From contig CAVYVC010000027.1 in assembly GCA_963771845.1 (NCBI GenBank), positions 128,906 through 192,905 of the forward strand: a DNA stretch of 64,000 bases. Reading direction: 5' to 3'. Below are positions 18,037 through 27,286 of this stretch, in pieces. The notes under the pieces were generated by a model. The model was not told the origin of the DNA. It was given only the letters and a program-made list of their open reading frames with translations, and searched no databases. Position numbers and translations under genes: made by a program. Source of the stretch: VAZQ01 sp963771845. Lineage in GTDB: Bacteria > Pseudomonadota > Alphaproteobacteria > Rhizobiales > Xanthobacteraceae. The first letter of the stretch is position 1. Every line of letters starts with the position of its first letter.

Positions 18037-18420
18037 ATGCACATGGTTGCTTTCGACCATGTCCGCCTCCTAATGCAGGTCCACGATCTCCTGACAGCAG
18101 TCGAGCTGAAGCCCGGCTACGGCGAGCGCATCCCGCTCATGAATCCACAGCACGGCATCTTCAAGCCACAGCAGATGCAATATTTGCTGTCCGTCAAAAC
18201 GGTCTTCCCAAAACCCGGCGGGCAGGGTCTGGTACGACGACCGGCGCGAGATCCATCGGCCGATATTTGAAGACAGCGAGACGATTGATTACGCCTTCAT
18301 GGGTCAAGACCCAGTCGCTGCCGCTGCATCAAGCATTGTTCCGCGAGGTTCGCATTAACGGCTTACAACGGCCGCTGCGCCGTATCGCGTCTGCTGGAGC
18401 CGCTATTGCTCGATGCGGCT
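18037..18420 (+). pseudogene. HNH endonuclease (restriction-like) remnant
   Basis: The first frame carries a segment typical of HNH restriction-type endonucleases (KPGYGERIPLMNPQHGIFKP and LLSVKTVFPKPGG). It then frameshifts; the DQREIHRQIFEDSETIDYAF continuation is visible in the next frame near 18245-18300. A piece of the nuclease core (LTAYNGRCAVSRLLEPLLLD) follows at about 18350-18410 in a third frame. The middle and the catalytic HNH end are missing. Confidence 0.65.
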
Positions 18421-18559
18421 TCTGATCGTCGTCACGGGGAGCAGCGACGGCGCTGGGGGCTGCAGTGCAATGCGCGTTAGAAGACAACTGGCCGCTCGTC
18501 GGCGACAACTTAGCGATGTCACCGTACGGCGGATATGTAGTGACTGCCTGCTCGACGCA

Positions 18560-19753
18560 TCACTCGCTGATGGTGCGAACGACGCTCGAAGTGGGACGCT
18601 GGTCGCCCCCTGAGACTTTCATCTGTTTCATGATCATCTCGTCATATTCGGGCAGCGTGGTCACGGGGAACTTCGGCTTCATGAAGACCACCTTGTACCC
18701 GGCGAGCTTGAGCTCCTTGAGAAGATCCATTGCTGCTCCCGCGGTCGCATGCTGGAAGTCGTGCATCAGCACAATGCCTTTTCCGTTCTTCTTCAGCTTG
18801 GACAACACCGATTGCTTGACCTGCTCGGGTTTGCGCATCTTAAAGTCGAAGGAATCGAGGTCCGCGGAAAAAATCGCGATGTTGCGCTTTCCAAGATAGT
18901 CGATCAGCTCCGGCGGTTGACGCAACGCCGGGAAACGGAAATAGGGCGCGGTCGGGGCGCCGACTGCCCAATGTACTGCGCTGATGCCCTTCTCGATCTC
19001 GTCCTTTGGGTTGTACTCAACCGTTTCCATCTTGCCGTTCATCAGGCAGTGTCCCTTGGTTTTGGACAAGTCCTGATGGCACCAGGTGTGCGAGCCGATC
19101 GCATGCCCGGCCGCGGCCACCTGCTTGAGAATTTCAGGATGATACGTCGCATGCAGGCCGATGGGAAAAAAAATCGCCTTGGTGCAGTTCGCTGCGAGCG
19201 CTTGCAGCACCGCCGGAGTGTTTTTTGGCCAGGGCCCGTCATCGAAGGTCAGCACGATCTCGCCTTCGCGCAGGAAGTCATGGGCCTTGAAGTGCTCAAA
19301 GCCAAAACCGGGTCCGCCCGTCGTGTCGATTTCGACTACGCGCGAGATTCCGATCGCATCGGGGTTGTCGGGACACGATGTGCCGACGCGCGGCACCTCA
19401 GCGGGAGCTGGCGCGGGTGGGGCGGCTGCTGTCGATACGGGCGCTGTTGCAGGTGCTTGAGCTGCGATCTGGTTCGCTGGAACGGCTCGGATATTTTCAG
19501 CGCTGATGGTCGGCGTAGTGCTCGGAGTGGCCTGGGGCGGGGACACCGGCTGGGCCGCGGCGATCGCGTCCGTTGGGGTCGGTTCTTGCTCCTCCAGCGT
19601 TGTGATGACCGTGCGGGGCTGCCCTTCTTCGGACACCACCTGCGCTGGTACGGGCGAATCCATTGGAACGGAAGTTCGCTGCAAAACAACTGCGCCGAGT
19701 AGCGCGACAAACAAGACAACCGTAAGCGCACAGGCTACCGCTGCAAGCCGCAT
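18560..19753 (-). CDS. Polysaccharide deacetylase (NodB-type), exported
   Basis: 397 residues from the ATG at 19753. An N-terminal membrane helix or signal (LAAVACALTVVLFVALLGAV) is followed by a Pro/Ala-rich linker of about 110 residues and the NodB domain. The domain has LTFDDGPWPKNTP (catalytic Asp and metal Asp), GSHTWCHQDL (metal His residues), YFRFPALRQP and IVLMHDFQ, so all five family motifs are present. It likely removes N-acetyl groups from cell-envelope polysaccharide in the periplasm. The linker suggests membrane tethering. No operon partners. Confidence 0.85.
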   Translation of the reverse strand: MRLAAVACALTVVLFVALLGAVVLQRTSVPMDSPVPAQVVSEEGQPRTVITTLEEQEPTPTDAIAAAQPVSPPQATPSTTPTISAENIRAVPANQIAAQAPATAPVSTAAAPPAPAPAEVPRVGTSCPDNPDAIGISRVVEIDTTGGPGFGFEHFKAHDFLREGEIVLTFDDGPWPKNTPAVLQALAANCTKAIFFPIGLHATYHPEILKQVAAAGHAIGSHTWCHQDLSKTKGHCLMNGKMETVEYNPKDEIEKGISAVHWAVGAPTAPYFRFPALRQPPELIDYLGKRNIAIFSADLDSFDFKMRKPEQVKQSVLSKLKKNGKGIVLMHDFQHATAGAAMDLLKELKLAGYKVVFMKPKFPVTTLPEYDEMIMKQMKVSGGDQRPTSSVVRTISE

Positions 19754-20118
19754 GGCAAGATCTCCCCGGCTCGAAACACTCCCCGGGCGTGGCGAGCCGC
19801 AATTCGGCAAATAGAGTCTATCTAATTATGAGTAGCTTTAAGCGGCCATTTCAGGGCAGAGCCTCGCTAGAGCCTCGCCGACCGTACGCTGTCCCTGAAA
19901 AAACCCAGCGCGCATCGCGTACACTCAACGCGGAGCATCGTGAGTTTGCCCTCAATGTCGCCAAAAATGTTGTAGGTCGTATCTGGGGTACCGGCCATCG
20001 CGGATTGGGGACATGCTTTGTGTGATTTTTGCAACGCTCCAAGATTCTTTTGAAGCCGCCGTAGTCTTCGCGCAATATTCTGTTCCTTGTCACCGCTTTA
20101 CTACAGTCAGGGGGTTTT
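19754..20118. other. Intergenic between divergent genes
   Basis: Holds the upstream regions of the deacetylase (- strand) and the ribbon-helix-helix gene (+ strand). No gene is recognised in between. Local AT-rich tracts near 19812-19835 and 20040-20100 are possible promoter positions. Confidence 0.4.
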
Positions 20119-20460
20119 ATGCACACGGCTACTTTCAAATCTGCAGTGATCAAACGGTCCGTCAGGGTCGCCGGTCATAAGACCAGCGTCAGCCTCGAAG
20201 ATGCGTTCTGGAGGGGACTAAAGGAGATTGCTGGGGAGCATCATGTGTCTTTGTCCGATTTGATTGATAGGATCGATTCGGGCCGGCAACATGCCAATCT
20301 CTCATCAGCAATTCGCCTGTTCGTACTCGATTTTTATCGCGAGCAACGTGAAGTCGATCGGGACGCTGACGCGCTCAACGATCTCACGACTGCGGTAGTG
20401 GCCTCGCCCTCGATGTCTTCTTTGGTTGCAAATGGCGGTGACTCATCGGCTCGAAGATGA
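20119..20460 (+). CDS. Ribbon-helix-helix domain protein
   Basis: 113 residues. The segment VIKRSVRVAGHKTSVSLEDA followed by FWRGLKEIAGEHHVSLSDLI and NLSSAIRLFVLDFYR matches the RHH_4 family, a small DNA-binding-like fold common in alphaproteobacteria. It is likely a regulator, target unknown. The C-terminal 35 residues are variable. A GGGGG purine stretch precedes the ATG. Confidence 0.8.
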   Translation: MHTATFKSAVIKRSVRVAGHKTSVSLEDAFWRGLKEIAGEHHVSLSDLIDRIDSGRQHANLSSAIRLFVLDFYREQREVDRDADALNDLTTAVVASPSMSSLVANGGDSSARR

Positions 20461-21254
20461 CCTCGCCCTCCGGGGCCATCGCTGCTGCCAATCGATTTCA
20501 GCTTCCCGCCTCACCGCGGCGAGAGTGGATTCTTGCCCTTGATCCAGTGCTGCGATCAATTCAAATGACAGCGCGAGCCCTTGTGCTTAGAGACGATGTA
20601 GAGCGGCGCGTACTTTACGGCGGGTTTTAGAAGCGGGGTCTATGAGACGACCCGCCAGCCAATTTATCGGCTCAGTGGCCGCCCAGCCCAGCCATCGTCC
20701 GTAGCTGGAGAAAGCTGACGCAAGGCCCGAAGATCGCCCTGCTGGGCGCGACCAGGTCCCCGAGCAGTTGTCCAGTGCCTTCGTTGAGCCGCGCGGCTCG
20801 CCGCCGGGTGATCGCCCGGCGAAGGAAAATAAGTGAAAAATTGCCCCGCGACTCACGGCCTGCACTCGCCTCCCGCTCCGTTCCGCCGACTAAATGAAAG
20901 CCCGGCGAGGGTTGGCGCTTTGCCAGGCTGGCCCTTAAAAGAAAGGGCCGTCCCGGAAGGGAGGCCCCAAGTTTGAACAGTAGTACGGCGGTACTGCTGC
21001 GGCACAAGGATTAGCACCGTCGCGTCAGGCTACATATTGTGCGTCGGCCACTGTGGATGACGAACGGCTCAGCCAAGTTGGTTATCCCCAACTTCCATGT
21101 GCTGCTCGCCCCCGGCTATCCTCCAACTGCAGCGGCATCCCACAGGCCCCTGGACGGTCACAAGAAATTCTTAATCCAGTTCGATTAGGCTTACATCCTG
21201 TATGCGTTCCGTTGTGTTCCGTTGCGTCCGCGTGAGTTGTGCAGTTGTGCAATG
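20461..21254. other. Intergenic, no supported gene
   Basis: About 800 bases without a recognisable family. A - strand frame at 20587-20865 ends in plausible protein sequence (RWLGWAATEPINWLAGRLID) but has no support. Hairpins occur at 20930-20949 (GGCCCTTaaaagAAAGGGCC) and 20971-20992 (CAGTAGTACGGCGGTACTGCTG). Confidence 0.35.
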
Positions 21255-21288
21255 AGCCCCGGCAGTACGCCGGGGCTTTCCTTTTCGG
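21253..21288 (+). terminator. Terminator-like hairpin
   Basis: GAGCCCCGGC and GCCGGGGCTTTCCTTTT form a strong stem followed by T-rich sequence. No upstream + strand gene is evident; it may mark the end of a lost or non-coding transcript. Confidence 0.5.
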
Positions 21289-21379
21289 CCAGTGCGAAGC
21301 CGCGCCATGGCTCGCCACCTTCGAGAATGCACCCGGTGCGCTCGTCGCGGCGGAGTGGCGGCGTAACTGAGAACACGGG

Positions 21380-21670
21380 TTCTCGGATATGGGGCCGGCT
21401 ATACCGTCCTTATTGCAACCGATGGACCGCAAGGGCCGAGCAGCCCGAGTCTCATTCTCATGGACCTCCACTGGCCGACATCCGCGGCGAAGAGGCGACC
21501 CAGCGCATCAAGGCCGACCCGGCCACTAAGTGCATTCCAGTGCTTGCGCTCACGGCTAATGCCATGGCCGGCGATAAGGAAAAGGCACTCGCTGCGGGAT
21601 GCGAAGACTTTGATACCAAGCCGGTGGAAATGTCTCTCCTTAAAAAAATTAAGGAGACCTCATTGAATGC
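21380..21670 (+). pseudogene. Response-regulator receiver domain, broken
   Basis: YTVLIATDGPQ and LILMDLHWP, holding the phospho-acceptor Asp, sit in one frame. EEATQRIKADPATKCIPVLALTANAM and EDFDTKPVE, holding the conserved Lys, sit in another. The domain is complete only if two frameshifts are corrected, and part of the helix before the Asp is deleted. Such a receiver normally follows a hybrid kinase. Confidence 0.65.
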
Positions 21671-21714
21671 CCTGGAACGCCGTGACGTTTTGCTGCATCT
21701 GCTCAGGACCGGAA

Positions 21715-21814
21715 GTGGCACGACTCGGAAGCGCTTGGCTGCGCGAATCAATTCCGCTAACTGGGGTGAAGCAGATAGCAATGCTGCGGCGCGGTAATGC
21801 AAACTATTGACCCA
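21715..21814 (+). repeat. Interspersed repeat, family A, copy 2
   Basis: Nearly identical to 17099-17197. It is preceded by TTTTGCTGCATCTGCTC, which also follows the ABC_sub_bind genes at 48726, 51901 and 57940 (reverse). A receptor start fragment follows at 21932. Confidence 0.8.
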
Positions 21815-21931
21815 CAGCGGACCGCAGATGTGCAGTGCACCCTGGCTGCCCATGCCACTTGCGTACCCGCTGACCGGCCCTCGCCAATCCGATATCCTGC
21901 GATTATGGCGCTGGCTGCGAGGACAGAGCGA

Positions 21932-21976
21932 ATGCAATTCGATCAATTGAATCGGCGCGAGTTCATTAGCCGAGCC
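21932..21976 (+). pseudogene. ABC_sub_bind receptor: shortest start fragment
   Basis: Only MQFDQLNRREFIS remains, after the leader CGCCAATCCGATATCCTGCG that is shared with 17255 and 55130. The sequence then diverges completely. Confidence 0.5.
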
Positions 21977-22080
21977 GCCATCTGCTGCTCCTCCTCCTCT
22001 TTGAACTTTTGCAAATCCGCCATGTACGGCTTATTCTCTTGCCGCCGTCGCCCAAATATTGGGATCTGCAGTGCTGTGTT

Positions 22081-22260
22081 ATGAAGTCCGCAGCAGAATA
22101 CCGGGCTTATGCGGAACAATGTATCGAGTTCGGCCAAAACAGCCAACTCGCAGGAAGCACGCCACGCGCTTTTAGAAATGGCGCGTGTTTGGATTGACGC
22201 GGCCCACCAACTAGACCAGCTTCAAATTGCGCAAAGAACTACTAGCCCTAAGCCCAGATA
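22081..22260 (+). pseudogene. Small helical protein, frameshifted
   Basis: The first frame is MKSAAEYRAYAEQCIEFGQN followed by SQLA. One base out of frame it continues EARHALLEMARVWIDAAHQL and DQLQIAQRTTSPKPR to a stop. Joined, these make a typical Bradyrhizobium 60-residue helical protein. One inserted base near 22152 breaks it. Confidence 0.65.
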
Positions 22261-22312
22261 GTTCGCGGCTGCAAAAACGAGGCTGGCGGGCGCTTTGTTG
22301 CGGAGCACGGGC

Positions 22313-22945
22313 ATGGCGCAGGTGCTAGTTATCGGAGCCAGCAGGGGCATCGGACTTGAAACTACCCGCCAGGCGCTTGAGGCGGGGCACACGGTGCGTG
22401 CCTTTTCGCGGTCGGTTGCTGACATCAGGGCGGACCCTAAACTGGAGAAAGTTCGGGGCAATGCGCTGAGGGGCAGCGACGTCACGGCGGCGGTCGCGGG
22501 GATGAACGCCGTGATCCAGGTATTGGGTGTCGGTTTCGGAGACCTTTTTCGGCCAGTACATCTTTTTTCAGATGCCACGCGGATTCTGGTTGCGGCGATG
22601 CAAGCTCAGGGCGTAAAGCGGCTGATCGGCGTGACCGGGTTCGGAGCAGGCGACAGTCGCGCCAGTATCACCTGCTTCCAGCTATTGCCATTCCGGTTCT
22701 TTTTCGGCCGCGCCTATGACGACAAGGATGTGCAGGAACGCTTGATCAAGGACAGCGCGCTCGACTGGACTATTGCGCGGCCCGGAGTGTTGACCAACGG
22801 CAGTCGAACAGGACGCTACAAAGTTCTCAAAGAACCGTCGCAATGGCGGAATGGGACTATCTCACGGGCAGACGCCGCCGATTTTCTTGTACAGCAGATT
22901 GAAGATCGTGCCTATCTCCGCAAGACGCCCGTGCTGGTGTATTGA
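22313..22945 (+). CDS. NAD(P)-binding oxidoreductase-like protein (atypical SDR)
   Basis: 210 residues. The N-terminal QVLVIGASRGIGLETTRQAL is the Rossmann dinucleotide motif (GxxxGIG). VIQVLGVGFGD, KRLIGVTGFGAGDSR and WTIARPGVLTNG fit the NAD(P)-binding family near NmrA and atypical SDRs. The YxxxK catalytic pair of classical SDRs is not obvious. The inner ATG at 22313 is chosen. Probable role is redox or NAD(P) sensing; substrate unknown. Confidence 0.8.
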   Translation: MAQVLVIGASRGIGLETTRQALEAGHTVRAFSRSVADIRADPKLEKVRGNALRGSDVTAAVAGMNAVIQVLGVGFGDLFRPVHLFSDATRILVAAMQAQGVKRLIGVTGFGAGDSRASITCFQLLPFRFFFGRAYDDKDVQERLIKDSALDWTIARPGVLTNGSRTGRYKVLKEPSQWRNGTISRADAADFLVQQIEDRAYLRKTPVLVY

Positions 22946-23012
22946 AGCGCTCGTGACAAAAGCGTGATATCGTCTCCCCGTTGCATGGGCATGATCCTCA
23001 CGGGAGGGTCAT

Positions 23013-23115
23013 ATGGCAATCCGCATCCGTCGGCGAGAATTCATAGCCACGCTTGATGGCGCGGCGGCATGGCCGCTCGCGGTGTGCGCGCAACGGCCGA
23101 CGAACGCGCAACAAG
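23013..23115 (+). pseudogene. ABC_sub_bind receptor: start fragment
   Basis: The leader CGTTGCATGGGCATGATCCT and GGAGGG precede MAIRIRRREFIATLDGAAAW, then PLAVCAQRPTNAQQ, which is a receptor signal peptide with cleavage region. Receptor homology stops there, about 45 bases before the hydrolase start. It might now serve only as leader sequence of the hydrolase gene. Confidence 0.65.
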
Positions 23116-23158
23116 GATCGACCACGGTCGCAAGGATCTGGCATGAGCAGAGGGAAGC

Positions 23159-24046
23159 ATGTCGAAGCCCGTGAGCTTCCACAGCGAGGGCGTCAAGCTT
23201 GCGGGCGATCTGTTCCTGCCCGCTGACGTCAAACCGGGCGACCGGCGGGCCGGCATCGTGCTATGCCACGGATATACGGGCGTCCGGAGCATCTACCTGC
23301 CGGACAACGCGCGCGTGCTCGCCGAAGCCGGTTACGTCGTCATGAGCTTCGACTACAAGGGCTGGGGCGATAGCGAGGGACCGAAGAGCCGCTTGGCGCC
23401 CTACAGTCGCGTCGCCGACGTCCAGGCGGCCCTGACCTTTCTCGGCGCGCAGCCCGAGGTCGATACCGCGCGCCTCGGCATCTACGGCACGAGCTATGGC
23501 GGAGCCACCGTCGTCTTCGTCGCAGCCGTCGATCCGCGCGTCAAGTGCGTTGTCTCAGTGGTGGGGGTCGGCGACGGGGCGCGCTGGATGCGCAGCGTGC
23601 GCCGCCCAGATGAATACCACGACCTGCTCACGCGCGCCGCCGCGGACCGCGACAAGCGCGTGCTGACCGGCGTATCCGATCTCGCTGACCGCAACGAGGT
23701 CCTGTTGCCCGACCGGCAGTCGGCCGAGCTGGGCGCGGCGGCGCGGCGCGACATTCCTGCAGCCGTGACACAACTGCCGCTCGAATTCGTCGACGACACA
23801 CTCGGCTTCAATCCGGAATGGATCGTCGACCGCATCGCACCGCGGCCGGTTTTGTTCATCACGACGGACGATGACCGTTTGGTGCCGCCGCAGGAGAGCG
23901 AGGCGATGTTTGCGCGCGCCGGCGAGCCCAAGAAGCTCGTGATCCTGAAAGGGTTCGGACACTACGAGGTCTATGGCGGCGAGGCCTTCCGTCAGGTGAT
24001 GGACGAGACCGTGGCGTGGTACAAAACACATCTTCCGGCACGGTGA
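23159..24046 (+). CDS. Alpha/beta hydrolase
   Basis: 295 residues with a dienelactone hydrolase/acyl-peptidase-like alpha/beta fold. IVLCHGYTGVRS forms the oxyanion region, GIYGTSYGGATV holds the nucleophile Ser (about residue 112), FITTDDDRLVPP holds the acid Asp, and LKGFGHYEVYGG holds the catalytic His. All triad parts are present. It is probably a cytosolic esterase or hydrolase of unknown substrate. It starts behind a receptor signal-peptide fragment and is followed by a terminator at 24202. Confidence 0.85.
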   Translation: MSKPVSFHSEGVKLAGDLFLPADVKPGDRRAGIVLCHGYTGVRSIYLPDNARVLAEAGYVVMSFDYKGWGDSEGPKSRLAPYSRVADVQAALTFLGAQPEVDTARLGIYGTSYGGATVVFVAAVDPRVKCVVSVVGVGDGARWMRSVRRPDEYHDLLTRAAADRDKRVLTGVSDLADRNEVLLPDRQSAELGAAARRDIPAAVTQLPLEFVDDTLGFNPEWIVDRIAPRPVLFITTDDDRLVPPQESEAMFARAGEPKKLVILKGFGHYEVYGGEAFRQVMDETVAWYKTHLPAR

Positions 24047-24201
24047 CGCGCATTTTCGACCTGCGCAAACGCATCGCTCAAGCGCCAGCTACGAAGCCAT
24101 TGATCTGTCGCGCTGAGTTCGCCGCTTCCGGCGTCGCTCGACCGACTGCAATCACCGCGCGACGAGGCTGGGATCAGCGCGGGGCGGTCAACTTAATTGC
24201 G

Positions 24202-24225
24202 GCGCGACCCTCCGGTCGCCTTTTT
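24202..24225 (+). terminator. Intrinsic terminator of the hydrolase gene
   Basis: GCGACC and GGTCGC with a four-base loop are followed by CTTTTTG. It lies about 155 bases after the hydrolase stop. Confidence 0.65.
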
Positions 24226-24242
24226 GACCCTTACCGCGGCAT

Positions 24243-24425
24243 TCACGGTAGTTTACGTGTTGCTAGGGAGGCGAGTTCTTCAAGAATTTGCTCAGCTCTG
24301 ACGGACACCCATTCAAGTGCCTGCAACGGCGAATTGACGTCGGTGACGTCGAAAGCGCTGCGCAAGCCGCAGAATCTGCGTCGAGAGCGTTCGAAGCGCT
24401 CTACGGGCGTCCATGGAAGCTTCAT
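24243..24425 (-). CDS. Small hypothetical protein (60 aa)
   Basis: Begins MKLPWTPVERFERSRRRFCG and contains NSPLQALEWVSVRAEQILEE. It appears helical. It lies downstream of the zinc-ribbon gene on the same strand, and an upstream TTG at 24482 overlapping that gene's stop is an alternative start. No family recognised. Confidence 0.4.
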   Translation of the reverse strand: MKLPWTPVERFERSRRRFCGLRSAFDVTDVNSPLQALEWVSVRAEQILEELASLATRKLP

Positions 24426-24478
24426 GCGGATTCGATCGAGGTGATAGCTGCCGACCCCCAATAGGTGCTGGTCAGCCC

Positions 24479-24664
24479 TCAAACATTCGTGCCGTCTGGC
24501 ATCTTGACGAGTTCGTAGCAGCGAATGCTCGAGCCGTTGCTCGCGTCCATCTGTTTCCCGCAGACTTGACAGTCCGCCAGATGGTTACCCTCGGAGACGG
24601 CTTTGTCGTACCCAATTTCATACAGCGCCCCGCAGTGGGGGCATTTAAAGGTTTCAGCCATCAC
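24479..24664 (-). CDS. Small zinc-ribbon protein
   Basis: 61 residues with CPHC (Cys8, Cys11) and CQVC (Cys32, Cys35), a complete four-cysteine zinc ribbon, followed by SIRCYELVKMPDG. I recall close small proteins in Bradyrhizobium. A nucleic-acid or protein adaptor role is possible; not shown. Confidence 0.7.
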   Translation of the reverse strand: MMAETFKCPHCGALYEIGYDKAVSEGNHLADCQVCGKQMDASNGSSIRCYELVKMPDGTNV

Positions 24665-24964
24665 ACAAAGATAGCCGAACTTAGGTCTTGCCTTCCAGCC
24701 TTGCCAAATACCTCCGGCGTCGGGTGCGGTAGGTGACCACCGTCATCCGTCGGCAGCGGTCGCAAGAGTTCCTTCGTGCCGAATCATCGGCCAACCCTTT
24801 TGCCAGAAGTCATGGAGCGCCATGCCTCCGGTCATCGCCACCACAAAGACGATCACGCGCGGCGACAGCGTCGCAAGGTTTTAAGGCCTAGCGATCCCAG
24901 TCATCCGATCCCAATCCGCAATCGCTTCTGCTGTTGACGTGCTGAGGCGCCCACAAATTCGGCA

Positions 24965-25423
24965 TTAGGTCTTCTTGATTTCGATCTTTTGCTCCTTCTT
25001 CGTCACGTTCTCTGGCTTTGGCAAGTGGATGCGCAACACCCCGTTATCGAACTTTGCCTCGACCTTCGTCGGGTCGACCTCGAACGGTAAGGGGATCGCT
25101 CGGCTGAACGAGCCATAGCTGCGTTCCACGACGTGCCAGTTCTTTTCCTTATCCTGCTCTTCGCGTTCGGACTTTTTCTCGCCGCGAATGGTCAGCACGT
25201 CATCTGCGAGAGTTACATCGACGTCCTTCTCATCGACGCCCGGCAGCTCGGCTGTAACCTCGATCGCGTCCTTGCTCTCAGCAACGTCGATCTTTGGCGA
25301 CAGGATGTCCGGGCTAAATCGCGCGAATGGACTGCGACGTGAGAAGTCTTCAAACGTCTTTTGAACCTCCTGGAATAGCGTGCCAAAGGGATCTTCTCCG
25401 CGCCAGAAGGGAAGATTCGCCAT
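24965..25423 (-). CDS. Hsp20-family small heat shock protein
   Basis: 152 residues. The N-terminus has DPFGTLFQEVQKTFEDFSRR, and the alpha-crystallin domain covers about residues 45-145 (KIDVAESKDAIEVTAELPGV, DDVLTIRGEKKSEREEQDKE, SYGSFSRAIPLP, and FDNGVLRIHLPKP with the conserved Gly-Val-Leu). An IEI tail motif is present. It is an ATP-independent chaperone holding unfolding proteins. A very strong GGAGGG site lies just before the ATG, and a possible thermometer hairpin covers it (25428-25477). Confidence 0.92.
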   Translation of the reverse strand: MANLPFWRGEDPFGTLFQEVQKTFEDFSRRSPFARFSPDILSPKIDVAESKDAIEVTAELPGVDEKDVDVTLADDVLTIRGEKKSEREEQDKEKNWHVVERSYGSFSRAIPLPFEVDPTKVEAKFDNGVLRIHLPKPENVTKKEQKIEIKKT

Positions 25424-25427
25424 AGTA

Positions 25428-25477
25428 CCCTCCTTTGATTAACTGGAAGCGATCCGTCGAGCAGTCTTTCGCTCGAC
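25428..25477 (-). promoter_or_regulatory. Possible ROSE-like RNA thermometer of hsp20
   Basis: On the mRNA strand the SD GGAGG (25429-25433) can pair with CTTCC (25445-25449) across an 11-base loop, including one G-U pair. A second hairpin, GTCGAGC with GCTCGAC, sits just upstream (25456-25477). Rhizobial small heat shock genes are known to use ROSE elements of this layout. The pairing here is short, so the call is tentative. Confidence 0.45.
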
Positions 25478-25569
25478 AGCGGCTCTTGGCAACAGCGACC
25501 GTCCCAGCGTCACGGCAACTCGCTTTGCATTTGGGCGCCTACACCCTTGCTGTCGCCGTGCGTCGAGAT

Positions 25570-25995
25570 TTAGACTGCGATGCCAGTGTGACTGGACTGT
25601 ACGGTCTTGTTGCCGCTACGCGGCGAGGCCGGCAACTGCAGCACCGTTGCATGCTGACCTTGACAGAGCCGGGTGACCAGCACGGTCTCTCCGCTAGGGG
25701 GTTCGAGCGCATCGTGATGCACGTTTGGTTTGTCTGTGTTCACCTGCCGGAAGCGGGCTACCTTCTCGCCAATCGTCTTTCCACGCATCCAGGCTGAGAA
25801 AATGGCAAACCCACGCTCGACTTTGATTTCCTCATCGAACGCAACCTCGGTGCCGGGAAGAAGGCACACCGCCACGTTTGGCTCTGCAATGGCGGCAAAC
25901 CCGCGCGTGACCGAGTTGTTGAACTGCGTCGTGACAAGCTTGTCTCCGACCTTTGCAGGTCGAGATGCTACTTGATGCAGACTGTAGTCGCACAT
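25570..25995 (-). CDS. MCDYSL-family conserved hypothetical protein, copy 1
   Basis: 141 residues opening MCDYSLHQVASRPAKVGDKL, with AVCLLPGTEVAF and HHDALEPPSGETVLVTRLCQ. A related protein is encoded at 30665-31108 on the other strand (shared MCDYSL, SRPAKVG, PGTE, FRQVN, HHDALE). The family is common in Bradyrhizobium; no function known to me. The N-terminal Cys2 and HH pair could bind metal. Confidence 0.75.
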   Translation of the reverse strand: MCDYSLHQVASRPAKVGDKLVTTQFNNSVTRGFAAIAEPNVAVCLLPGTEVAFDEEIKVERGFAIFSAWMRGKTIGEKVARFRQVNTDKPNVHHDALEPPSGETVLVTRLCQGQHATVLQLPASPRSGNKTVQSSHTGIAV

Positions 25996-26228
25996 CGAAC
26001 CGCACTCCTGCTTGGGACAGCCGAGATGGTTGTCCTCCTCGGAGGAGCATCTTAAACGCCGGCCACACCCTTATGTCCAGTATCCTCAAGGCCGAAAGCC
26101 GCGTGCTTATTTGGGGCAGGGAGATGTCACGGTCATCGTGAGAGCCAGGGCCATGACCGAAGACAAATGGAAGACCCTGTGCTCCATTCTAGTCGGCGCC
26201 AACGGCCGTTACCAGATCAATTGCAGAC

Positions 26229-27280
26229 TCAGACACAGCCTCTTCGCAAGGCAAGGCGATCACACATCAGTCGCATCCGACAATTTAGATTGCTACAGCG
26301 TTTGGTATCGTCGATGCGGTTGCCGTTGCAGACATCGAGGCCGGTCTGGCTGCAGTACCGCCAGATTGCGTGCTGGACGAACCGGGGAAAGACCTGCGGA
26401 TAGCACGGATTGAACTGCCGGGCATCGATCCGTTCGGCCACAGCTTGAATAATGTCCGCGCAGCCGCCGGGCCGGTAGCAAGCCACGCCATATTGGTGAT
26501 TTGCGTTGAACCGCTGCAGGATCCCGGTCCGGTGCAGAAAATTGTGAACCAGGGTGTCGATGGCGATCATGCTGCCGCCGACCTCTTCGGAGCACCGAGC
26601 AGGATGCAGGACAGGGCCATTGTGAGGACCTTGTCTGAAACGCCGTAGACCTGGCGCAACGGCTCAATCAGGCTGCCTCGCATTCTGGCCAGCCGGTCAG
26701 GGCCGGGCGGATCATCGGCTTCCTGCAGCTGCCGGTCGATCCAGCCGATCAAGTCGCCATCGGCAATGTCGCGAATGAACAGGAACAGGCAATACGCCGT
26801 CTGGTTCAGGCGACCGTTGCGCAAGTCATGGTTCGGTAATGGGCACAGCCGGATGTGATCGGGCTCGGCACACGTGCGGCTAACTTTGTCGTACCGGCAG
26901 CCATGGAAGTGCCAGTAGGTCTTCAGCTTGGGACAACTGGCGCCTCGATCAAGGCTCTGCTTGATCTGCCGCCACGTCACCCGGCCATGCTTCTCCATGT
27001 AGTCGTAGGCAACCTGGTCCGAGATGCCTTGGTAGCTGAGAGCCGCCATCAGCCAATCAAACACAGGGCTGGTGTCGCGGTTGCGGATCGCCGCTCTGAC
27101 CTTGTCGGCCCGCAGGTCTGCCCGGACCTCATCGATTAAGGTTGGCGAGCCCGCTAAGCCACAAATAGCATGGATCAGCCGCACGGCATGATTGATTGCG
27201 GCGTCTCGCCCGTTCTGAAGTTTGGTGGTTTTTGGATGCCTGGTCTGGCGAGCCCCAGAACTTGTGCTCGTCAGGCCCAT
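26229..27280 (-). pseudogene. HhH-GPD-like mobile-element protein, split by a frameshift
   Basis: The upstream part (237 residues) runs to SDKVLTMALSCILLGAPKRS and stops at 26567. The downstream part (113 residues) starts MIAIDTLVHNFLHRTGILQR with an ATGA overlap and ends in a Cys-rich tail (CNGNRIDDTKRCSNLNCRMR, then LMC). In homologues as I recall them the two are one protein with continuous sequence through this point, resembling the helix-hairpin-helix DNA glycosylase fold with an iron-sulfur-like tail. Loss of a few bases near 26590 explains the split. Six bases separate it from the integrase upstream. Confidence 0.55.
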
Positions 27281-27286
27281 CGCCGC

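Noticed and set aside
18749..19702. A 317-residue + strand frame opposite the deacetylase
   Set aside because: It is a shadow of the real gene, whose NodB motifs are complete on the - strand.
26154..26413. A + strand frame starting MTEDKWKTLCSILVGANGRY
   Set aside because: The beginning looks protein-like, but it soon runs antisense through the HhH-GPD-like gene; too little support.
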